DNA from: an uncultured Bacteroides sp.
Lineage (GTDB): Bacteria; Bacteroidota; Bacteroidia; Cytophagales; Cyclobacteriaceae
Assembly: GCA_902168185.1 (NCBI GenBank)
Contig: CABHOV010000041.1
Coordinates: forward strand, 124,001-188,000
Length of the DNA stretch: 64,000 bases
Direction: 5' to 3'
The notes under the pieces are model-generated. The model made no database searches and was not told the DNA's origin. It worked only from the letters and a program-made list of their open reading frames with translations. Both the position numbers and the translations under genes were made by a program. Of this stretch, positions 27,337-33,473 are shown piece by piece; position 1 is the stretch's first letter; every line of letters starts with the position of its first letter.

Positions 27337-27345
27337 GCAAAGAAA
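27337..27345 (-). promoter_or_regulatory. -7-like box of the glycosyltransferase
   Basis: Minus-strand TTTCTTTGC ends 3 nt before the GTG start. It matches TAnnTTTG except for the A. Confidence 0.4.
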
Positions 27346-27414
27346 GAAAAACAGTTAACAGTCAGAGTCTGCGGGCGACAGTTTTTTTCGATCTGTTACT
27401 TTTTATTTACTTTT

Positions 27415-27576
27415 ATGTCGAGTTTAAACGCCTCTGAAAAAGCTAAACATTTTAATTTCTTTGCCTGGAAGGGTCTGATCGCGTCAGCACTTTCGTGGCT
27501 CACTTTGTCAAAACTGTTTATAGTTCTCAAACTATACTTCAGTAGTGCTATTGATTATGGCCTGAAATCGCGCTGA
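27415..27576 (+). CDS. Possible small membrane peptide
   Basis: This is a 53-residue open frame in an otherwise empty 290-nt gap between divergent genes. It has a charged N-terminus (NASEKAKHF) and then a hydrophobic stretch (about 17-45) that could form a membrane helix. I do not recognise it, and the only support is the hydropathy pattern and position. It could be chance. Confidence 0.35.
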   Translation: MSSLNASEKAKHFNFFAWKGLIASALSWLTLSKLFIVLKLYFSSAIDYGLKSR

Positions 27577-27623
27577 CTTCTTTGCGATAGTTTATCTTTT
27601 TTAATCAACAAGTATTTACAACC

Positions 27624-28136
27624 ATGTTAGAAACAACACGACTTAAGCTTGTGCCATTAACGCATGAGCAAATGTTACTGTATAAAAATAATCCACAAGG
27701 TTTAGCGGAAGATCTCGGTGCGAAATATGAGCCGCGACAAAACGATCCTTTGGTGGCACAGGATCTCGAAGAAGCCATTGGCTTCTGGATCATGAACACA
27801 GACGTTTACCGATCATCTTTTAAGTGGTATACCAACTGGGAAATTATAGTCAAGAATGAGCATATAGCCATTGGAGGCATCGGTTTTACAGGTCCTCCAA
27901 ATGAAGAAGGCAAATCGATGGTAGGGTATGGGCTAGACATCCGGTATCATGGCAAGGGTTACGCAACGGAGGCCCTACAGGCAATGGTTGCGTGGGGTTT
28001 TTCGCATGAGCCGCTCAAGGCCATTACGGCAGATACACCCCTTATGAATATTCCGTCACATCGGGTATTGGAGAAAAATAATTTTGAAGAAGTTAATCGA
28101 GACGAGAGTCTCATCCATTGGCAATTGATCAAATAA
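27624..28136 (+). CDS. GNAT-family N-acetyltransferase (RimJ/RimL-like)
   Basis: The protein has 170 residues. It opens LETTRLKLVPLTHEQM, typical of the RimJ/RimL branch. The acetyl-CoA-binding region is VGYGLDIRYHGKGYATEALQAMVAWGF (about 108-134), with the R/Q-x-x-G-x-G/A pattern as YHGKGYA, and NIPSHRVLEKNNFEEV is the usual C-terminal strand-helix. Substrate unknown; ribosomal or small-molecule amines are typical. A hairpin terminator follows. Confidence 0.9.
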   Translation: MLETTRLKLVPLTHEQMLLYKNNPQGLAEDLGAKYEPRQNDPLVAQDLEEAIGFWIMNTDVYRSSFKWYTNWEIIVKNEHIAIGGIGFTGPPNEEGKSMVGYGLDIRYHGKGYATEALQAMVAWGFSHEPLKAITADTPLMNIPSHRVLEKNNFEEVNRDESLIHWQLIK

Positions 28137-28143
28137 ATTAAAC

Positions 28144-28182
28144 AGCACAGGCTACAAGTATATATACCTGTAGCCTGTTGCT
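28144..28182 (+). terminator. Hairpin after the GNAT gene
   Basis: AGCACAGGCTACA (28144-28156) pairs with TGTAGCCTGTTGCT (28169-28182) with one bulged base. The loop holds a GTATATATAC palindrome. There is no T-tract. Confidence 0.65.
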
Positions 28183-28222
28183 TATAATCAATATCTTCTT
28201 AGCATCGTTGTATGAAAAAGTA

Positions 28223-28230
28223 TACATTTG
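28223..28230 (+). promoter_or_regulatory. -7 promoter box of the DMT transporter
   Basis: TACATTTG matches TAnnTTTG and lies 55 nt before the ATG at 28286. Confidence 0.45.
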
Positions 28231-28260
28231 ACCGCATACATCACCGGTAGACAAACGAAG

Positions 28261-28277
28261 TGTTGTTAGCAACAACA
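28261..28277. promoter_or_regulatory. Inverted repeat in the leader of the DMT transporter
   Basis: TGTTGTTAGCAACAACA has two perfect 7-bp arms around AGC. It sits between the -7 box and the start codon, the right place for an operator or a leader hairpin sequestering the start. Confidence 0.45.
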
Positions 28278-28285
28278 ATTTGATC

Positions 28286-29206
28286 ATGATTAAGCCCTCA
28301 ACATCATCTCCTTACTTTATCGGAGGTATATTCATTGCTTTGGCAGGAGCAATTTGCTTCTCTACAAAAGCCATTTTTGTAAAGCTTGCATATCGCGATA
28401 CCACTATAGATGCCGTAACGCTGCTCGCATTGCGTATGCTTTTTTCGCTGCCGTTCTTTATAGTGTCAGCGGCTGTTTCATCGCGTAAAGACGATAACGT
28501 CAAGTTCACTACCCGGCAATGGATCGGTGTCACCATTGTTGGCTTGCTTGGTTATTATGTCAGTAGCTTGCTTGATTTTCTCGGACTGCAGTATATATCT
28601 GCAGGTATGGAGCGGCTAATCCTATTTATATATCCAACCTTGGTGCTATTGATGTCAGCCGTTTTTTATAGGCAAAAGATCAAGACTTATCAATGGTTGG
28701 CGTTGATTGTTACCTATGGCGGACTTGCATTAGCGTTCTATAGTGAAGTAGACTGGAGCGAACAGCGTAACCATGATTTTTATCTTGGTGCTGCCCTCAT
28801 TTTTTTATGTGCGATTACATACGCGCTATATATTGTAGGAAGTGGAAGGCTTATACCCCTTGTCGGTGCAGCAAAATTCAACAGCTATGCCATGACGTTT
28901 GCTTCGGCTGGCGTGCTGGTACATTACGCCATTGTTAGTAACACTTCACTGTTGAACTTATCGCCGCTGGTATATTTTTATAGCTTCACGATGGCGATCG
29001 TCAGTACAGTTATTCCATCTTATTTGGTAACGGAAGGAATCAAACGTATCGGTTCTGACAACGCTGCTATTGTTGGAAGCATCGGCCCGATGTCAACTAT
29101 ACTGCAAGCTTATTTCTTTTTGCACGAACCAATTTATGCATTGCAGATCACCGGGACAATTTTAATCCTCGTGGGTATCTTATTGATCGGAAGAAAAGGG
29201 AAGTAG
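28286..29206 (+). CDS. DMT-superfamily transporter with two EamA domains
   Basis: This membrane protein of 306 residues has about ten transmembrane helices arranged as two EamA repeats (about 12-145 and 165-300). The first repeat has CFSTKAIFVKLAY and GLQYISAGMERLILFIYPTLV; the second has IGPMSTILQAYFFLHEPIYALQITG, the usual closing motif. Members export amino acids or metabolites. A TTG at 28280 could also start it, but ATG at 28286 is preferred. It is not in an operon. Confidence 0.9.
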   Translation: MIKPSTSSPYFIGGIFIALAGAICFSTKAIFVKLAYRDTTIDAVTLLALRMLFSLPFFIVSAAVSSRKDDNVKFTTRQWIGVTIVGLLGYYVSSLLDFLGLQYISAGMERLILFIYPTLVLLMSAVFYRQKIKTYQWLALIVTYGGLALAFYSEVDWSEQRNHDFYLGAALIFLCAITYALYIVGSGRLIPLVGAAKFNSYAMTFASAGVLVHYAIVSNTSLLNLSPLVYFYSFTMAIVSTVIPSYLVTEGIKRIGSDNAAIVGSIGPMSTILQAYFFLHEPIYALQITGTILILVGILLIGRKGK

Positions 29207-29321
29207 CAACAGATTAAATCCTGAACCGAGTGCTTCAAACTATATTTAAGCCGTTTCAGTTTTTAAAAGCGAGTGCACAAAAATACTTTCACCTATTATC
29301 AGTAAGTTTCGCAAAACATTT

Positions 29322-29978
29322 ATGGCTATGAAATATCTTTTGATAACCGTTTTGATGATTGCAGCCTTTTCTGGTTTCAGTCAGAATAAAAAATACGCGT
29401 TGGTTTTTCTGAATAAGAAAACGGACGCAGAGGTTATATCAAAAGAGCAATCGGATAAATTGATGCAGGGACACATGGCCAACATTACACGACTGGCAAA
29501 AGAAGGCAAGCTCCTGGCAGCCGGCCCATTTGATGGTGGCGGTGGTATATTTATTCTTAATACGCAATCTATAGATGAAGCGAAGCAATGGCTAAGCACG
29601 GATCCGGGTGTGCAGGCCAATCGTTGGAACGTTGAGATTCTTCCCTATACTTCGCGTGTCAGTGCGCCTTGCAAGGCTCCCGAACCCTACGAGATGGTGT
29701 CCTATTCCTTTGTTCGGTTCGATGCTGTAGTAAGTAAATTTACTGCTGGTAATTATCCGCAGATCATTGAAAAGCACAATGCATTCTTGAAAAAACTTGT
29801 CGACACCGGAAATGTAGTTACTGAAGGTATATTTGGCGATCACGATGGCGGCATTCTGATCATGCGCGGTGAGTTGCAGAAAGAAGTGATTGAAGCAGAC
29901 CCAGGTCTTCAGGAAGGATTACTCGAAGTTAACTATAAGAAACTTTGGATCGCGAAGGGATCTTTTTGTGAGAAGTAA
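29322..29978 (+). CDS. Exported tandem YCII-domain protein
   Basis: The protein has 218 residues. A signal peptide ends at about 21 (FSGFSQ). Two YCII-like domains follow: residues about 24-108 (ALVFLN, GHMANITRLAKEGKLLAAGPF, GGGGIFIL, DEAKQWLSTDPGV) and about 125-213, a diverged second copy with EKHNAFLKKLVDTGNVVTEGIFG and HDGGILIM. YCII proteins are usually cytosolic single-domain ferredoxin-like folds with a proposed His/Asp pair, so an exported duplicate is unusual. A second ATG at 29328 is an alternative start. Its stop abuts the convergent RNA-ligase-like gene. Confidence 0.82.
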   Translation: MAMKYLLITVLMIAAFSGFSQNKKYALVFLNKKTDAEVISKEQSDKLMQGHMANITRLAKEGKLLAAGPFDGGGGIFILNTQSIDEAKQWLSTDPGVQANRWNVEILPYTSRVSAPCKAPEPYEMVSYSFVRFDAVVSKFTAGNYPQIIEKHNAFLKKLVDTGNVVTEGIFGDHDGGILIMRGELQKEVIEADPGLQEGLLEVNYKKLWIAKGSFCEK

Positions 29979-30593
29979 TCAATGATGGAATTCGAAAGAA
30001 TTTGCTTCTTCATCTTTCGGAAGAGAGGAAGGGTCGAATAAAAATTCTTTCCGGACTTCCCAAATCTTTCCATTGTGTTTCAGCAATACTATACATTCTA
30101 CATCGAAGCGCGCTGAGAATTTTCGTTCCTGAAATTCAGCCCATGCTTTTTCATACATCGGTTTTTTTAAATCACGAAAAGCAAGTGTTAGGTGCGGATG
30201 AAAAGGTTGATCCTTATACGATGCGTTGAATAAATTCAGTTCGCGTTTACAGAAACGATGAAGCTCTTTGTTAAGGAGATCCAGTGAATCGTTTTGTACG
30301 ACATCGATAAAAATAACGCGTGGAGGAAAGGAACCGAAATTATGAAGCTCCATTTTAAATATAGGCCTTCCCAATGCGAACCTGGAGAATGCGGCTACCA
30401 GCTCACTCTCTTTTTCCTCCTTCCATTTGAAAGGCATGTGGAGTGTAACGTGTGGTGGTGAGTTGAGTGATGCTTTGCTGTTATACTGATCGCGAAAATA
30501 ATTTTTGAAACGCAGCGCATCGTCCGAAACCGGTGGGGGCGGAATGATGGCTATAAAATATTGTTTCAGTTTTTCTTCGCTTCTACCTGACAT
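29979..30593 (-). CDS. 2'-5' RNA ligase-like (2H phosphoesterase) protein
   Basis: The protein has 204 residues with the two signature H-x-T motifs of the 2H phosphoesterase superfamily: HVT at 48-50 and HLT at 134-136. It is likely cytosolic and acts on 2',3'-cyclic phosphates or 2'-5' linkages in RNA or nucleotides; substrate unknown. It starts inside the 3' end of the TIGR01777 gene (28-nt overlap), so it is the last gene of the regulator-led operon. Its stop abuts the convergent YCII gene. Confidence 0.88.
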   Translation of the reverse strand: MSGRSEEKLKQYFIAIIPPPPVSDDALRFKNYFRDQYNSKASLNSPPHVTLHMPFKWKEEKESELVAAFSRFALGRPIFKMELHNFGSFPPRVIFIDVVQNDSLDLLNKELHRFCKRELNLFNASYKDQPFHPHLTLAFRDLKKPMYEKAWAEFQERKFSARFDVECIVLLKHNGKIWEVRKEFLFDPSSLPKDEEANSFEFHH

Positions 30594-31495
30594 AAATTTT
30601 CAATGGCAGCTTTCAGGTCAGGAAATTCGAAAACAAATTCTTCATCTAATAATCTTTGCGGATAAACTTTTCTGCTTTTTAAAACCAACTCTGTTTCGGT
30701 GCGAATTAATTGCGCCCCGAATTTGAGAAGAGATACAGGCAGCGGCAGTCCAAAGGGTACATTTAAACTGTGTCGCAGTAATTTCATAAAGTCGGTATTA
30801 CACAACGGCTGGGGTGAGCAAACGTTGTAAACTCCTGTGGCGGGTCGATTGATAAGCCAATCAATTACTTTGCAAAAGTCTTGCATATGAATCCAGCTGA
30901 AGTATTGTTTGCCATCTCCCATTTTTCCACCGAGACCAGCTTTCACAAGTTTTAAAAGTGGCGCCAATGCTCCGCCCTTCGGATCCAACACTATGGCTGT
31001 ACGCAGAATTACTTTGCGCGTTCGTGGTGTAATACTTTCGTTAAACGCAGCCTCCCATTGCTTGCATACGTCCATTGAAAAGTCTTGTCCGGTTTCACCA
31101 TTGCGTTCGTCCATCAGCTTGTCGTAGGAGGCGCGATAAATAGTAGCAGAGCTTGAGTTGAGCCATACCTTCGGTGGCACTTTACACTGACGTATAGCGG
31201 TGCCTAATACGCGTGTAGAGGTAAGTCTTGATTCGTAGATTAACTTTTTGTTTTCTTCAGTATATCTGCAGTCAACAGACTTGCCACTCATGTTGATCAA
31301 TGCTTCTGCTCCTTCGAGTTCGTGATTCCAGCCGCGAAGTGTTTTCCCATCCCAATATACTTCTCTTACGTGTTGCTGCTGGCTTACTCCTGGTTTTCTG
31401 GAAAGTATAACGACTTCCTTATTCTGCTTTACAAAATAATCGGTCAGTGCTCTTCCCAGAAAACCTGAACCACCGGCTATAACGATCTTATTCAT
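30566..31495 (-). CDS. TIGR01777-family SDR epimerase-like oxidoreductase
   Basis: This extended short-chain dehydrogenase/reductase-like protein has 309 residues. The N-terminal NAD(P) motif is GGSGFLG (8-14). The family block LEGAEALINMSGKSVDCRYTEENKKLI (about 61-87), LNSSSATIYR and the C-terminal PFGLPLP and LKSRKVYPQRLL segments define the TIGR01777 (YfcH/SDR39U1) type. It is cytosolic with no known reaction. It is the fourth gene of the operon and overlaps the RNA-ligase-like gene by 28 nt. Confidence 0.92.
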   Translation of the reverse strand: MNKIVIAGGSGFLGRALTDYFVKQNKEVVILSRKPGVSQQQHVREVYWDGKTLRGWNHELEGAEALINMSGKSVDCRYTEENKKLIYESRLTSTRVLGTAIRQCKVPPKVWLNSSSATIYRASYDKLMDERNGETGQDFSMDVCKQWEAAFNESITPRTRKVILRTAIVLDPKGGALAPLLKLVKAGLGGKMGDGKQYFSWIHMQDFCKVIDWLINRPATGVYNVCSPQPLCNTDFMKLLRHSLNVPFGLPLPVSLLKFGAQLIRTETELVLKSRKVYPQRLLDEEFVFEFPDLKAAIENLCQVEAKKN

Positions 31496-31533
31496 TTGGA
31501 GTAGTATAGTTGAAATATAGTTAATTACGACTG

Positions 31534-31899
31534 TTATACAGCAGCTTTCGCAACTTCACGTGCTTTTCTGCGCAGGTTAAAGAGTATAAAGAGATTGAAG
31601 AAATGCATGGCGCCCAGTACCAGAATGATCCACCCGATTTTTTCGCTTAATGTCTCAATCATGGTTTGTGTGTTGTCGATCGTGTTCCAGATCTTTAATG
31701 TATATACTGCGTAGCCGATGTTCACCAGATAAAAGCCTACGAGGAGTAATTTGTTTACACTATCGGCCAACGTTATATCCTGGTGAAAGATCTCAATGAG
31801 AAATATACGTCCGTTTGCAAAGAGTGTTCGTGCTACCCAGATGGTAAGCAGAATAGTAACGACCAGGTAAACGCTGTAAGTTAGAATGATGTAGTTCAT
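31534..31899 (-). CDS. Small three-helix membrane protein, unknown
   Basis: The protein has 121 residues with hydrophobic segments at about 5-24, 50-68 and 88-108, ending in a basic tail (NLRRKAREVAKAAV). No family is recognised. It is the third gene of the regulator-led operon, 24 nt after the preceding membrane protein and 38 nt before the epimerase-like gene. I infer that it works with its neighbour at the inner membrane. Confidence 0.78.
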   Translation of the reverse strand: MNYIILTYSVYLVVTILLTIWVARTLFANGRIFLIEIFHQDITLADSVNKLLLVGFYLVNIGYAVYTLKIWNTIDNTQTMIETLSEKIGWIILVLGAMHFFNLFILFNLRRKAREVAKAAV

Positions 31900-31923
31900 A
31901 AATATATATGGTTAAGTGAAAAA

Positions 31924-32319
31924 TTAAAAGCTGAGATGAGGTAGAAATCCACTGCGCTTAATTTTAGGAAAGCACCACCGGAGTGTGATGATGTAATAGT
32001 ATATTCCCAATGCCCATGCGGGAACGGTGCCATATATCAGGGTATATACATCAGGAATTTTATAGTGAGAGATAGCAGCTCCGAAAACGAAAAGAGACAG
32101 TATATAGAAAACAGAGATAAGCAAATGTTTTCTTCGGGAGGAGTTATTCTCAGGATGTTTGATAAGCGAAATAATGCAACTGGCAACTTGCCAGCATCCG
32201 AGAAAAAACTGACAAACGAAAATAAATCCCCGCACATCATGATAGAATATACCCAGGAACAGGAAAACCAATGCACCAGCAATGAACAGCGTCTGAGCGA
32301 TTGTGTCGATGTATCTCAT
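31924..32319 (-). CDS. Small four-helix membrane protein, unknown
   Basis: The protein has 131 residues with four hydrophobic segments (about 8-26, 31-53, 66-85, 95-113) and a basic C-terminal tail. It has three cysteines. No recognised family. It is the second gene of the operon, 61 nt after the regulator. Confidence 0.78.
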   Translation of the reverse strand: MRYIDTIAQTLFIAGALVFLFLGIFYHDVRGFIFVCQFFLGCWQVASCIISLIKHPENNSSRRKHLLISVFYILSLFVFGAAISHYKIPDVYTLIYGTVPAWALGIYYYIITLRWCFPKIKRSGFLPHLSF

Positions 32320-32380
32320 ATTGATTGTACTTTTAGTATTTTCAGAAAATATTGAAACATAGAGGAAAAAAAATATGAAT

Positions 32381-32884
32381 TTACTTCATGATTTTTAAAA
32401 CTACATTCCAGAACCAGCTCTCTTCTGATTTGATGAAAGTCTCCAATAATCCATCAGATTTTTCTGCAAAGTTCTTCAGGTCTTTTACTACACGTTTTAA
32501 TTCTTTTGCTTCGTCTGATCCATCGCTCTGCACATCATTTACTTCGCGTAATACTTTCAGGATCGGCTCGAGTTCACGCTTTCTTCTTTCCTTTGCTACT
32601 TGTCTCGCCAATGCCCAAATGTCTTTCTCCGACTTAAAGTATTCTTTGCGCTCACCGGGAATAAGTATTCTCGAAATAATTCCCCAGTCAAGAAGCGCAC
32701 GGATATTCATGTTAGCATTTCCTCTGGAGATAGAGAGCTCCTGCATAATTTCCTCTGTTGAAAGGGATCTTGGTGAGACCATCAGAAGTGCATGAATTTG
32801 TGCCATGGTTTTATTGAGGCCCCAGCTATATCCCAGGTTTCCCCAGGCCTGGATCAGTTCTTCTTTTGCCTCTGTATACTTCAT
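32381..32884 (-). CDS. GbsR/MarR-type winged-helix transcriptional regulator
   Basis: The protein has 167 residues. It opens with AKEELIQAWGNLGYSWGLNKTMAQIHALLMVSPRSLSTEEI, the characteristic GbsR N-terminus, then a winged-helix (about 37-95, ELSISRGNANMNIRALLDWGII) and a basic helical C-terminal region. It is the first gene of a five-gene operon. GbsR-type proteins are usually ligand-responsive repressors. The promoter is covered by inverted repeats (see 32890-32935), which strongly suggests autoregulation. The ligand is unknown. Confidence 0.9.
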   Translation of the reverse strand: MKYTEAKEELIQAWGNLGYSWGLNKTMAQIHALLMVSPRSLSTEEIMQELSISRGNANMNIRALLDWGIISRILIPGERKEYFKSEKDIWALARQVAKERRKRELEPILKVLREVNDVQSDGSDEAKELKRVVKDLKNFAEKSDGLLETFIKSEESWFWNVVLKIMK

Positions 32885-32889
32885 ACGAT

Positions 32890-32935
32890 CAAATCTACCA
32901 AAAGTTTCTAAACTTTCAATACTTTTTGAAAGTAT
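32890..32935 (-). promoter_or_regulatory. Promoter with overlapping palindromic operators of the GbsR-type operon
   Basis: On the minus strand a -33 TTG (32917-32919) and a -7 TAGATTTG (32890-32897) are separated by 19 nt, an almost ideal Bacteroidota promoter. Across the spacer and -33 lie two perfect inverted repeats: AAAGTTTCTAAACTTT (32901-32916) and ATACTTTTTGAAAGTAT (32919-32935). A third pairing joins CTTTCAA (32913-32919) with TTGAAAG (32926-32932). The shared half-site is ACTTT. A dimer bound here would block polymerase. Confidence 0.7.
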
Positions 32936-32940
32936 CCTAT

Positions 32941-32972
32941 AAAAAGAAACCCTGGCTGTTAATAACCAGGGT
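32941..32972 (-). terminator. Intrinsic terminator of hup
   Basis: ACCCTGG (32949-32955) pairs with CCAGGGT (32966-32972). On the minus strand the stem is followed by TTTCTTTTT. It separates hup from the regulator operon on the same strand. Confidence 0.85.
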
Positions 32973-32996
32973 CTTTCCTTTTGTAATTAATGTTGA

Positions 32997-33266
32997 TTAA
33001 AGTTTGCCTGAAAGCTCTTTGCTGGCTTTGAATTTGGCAACTTTTTTAGCTTTGATCTTAATGGCTTCTCCTGTGAAAGGGTTACGGCCTTTACGCGCAG
33101 CTCTCTTTGCTACAGAGAATGTACCAAAGCCAGTGAGTGTAAGCTTGTCACCTTTCTTCAACGTTTTTTCAACAGCACCAAGGAATGATTCCAACGCAGT
33201 GTTAGCAGCTACTTTCGTGATGCCTGTGTCTTCTGCGATCTTGCTAATTAATTCAGCTTTTGTCAT
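32997..33266 (-). CDS. hup: HU family DNA-binding protein
   Basis: This 89-residue nucleoid protein binds DNA as a dimer and bends it. It has the helical body (MTKAELISKIAEDTGITK) and the beta-arm with GRNPFTGEAIKIKAKKV, the HU signature (about 60-76). Length is normal for HU. Two identical -7 boxes lie upstream and a terminator follows. Confidence 0.96.
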   Translation of the reverse strand: MTKAELISKIAEDTGITKVAANTALESFLGAVEKTLKKGDKLTLTGFGTFSVAKRAARKGRNPFTGEAIKIKAKKVAKFKASKELSGKL

Positions 33267-33297
33267 ACGTAGTTAAATAAAATTTATTTTGATGGGG

Positions 33298-33328
33298 CAC
33301 AAATATAAAGGCTTTTTGAATTCAGCAA
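33298..33328 (-). promoter_or_regulatory. Proximal promoter of hup
   Basis: Minus-strand -7 TATATTTGTG (33298-33307) with a TTG at 33326-33328; the gap between TTG and the TA is 18 nt, close to consensus. Confidence 0.65.
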
Positions 33329-33350
33329 ACGCTTTACAAACAAAAAGGCT

Positions 33351-33360
33351 CACAAATATA
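33351..33360 (-). promoter_or_regulatory. Distal -7 box of hup
   Basis: An exact second copy of TATATTTGTG lies 53 bp upstream of the first on the same strand. No clear -33 TTG is visible. Confidence 0.45.
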
Positions 33361-33473
33361 CCGTGCGTTTTTTCCCGCTATAAATTTTAATTTGCCCTGT
33401 ATATATATTAACAATTTACAAATGTATAGACAACACTTTGATACTGTTGAACTTTTACAAATGAAACCTATAC

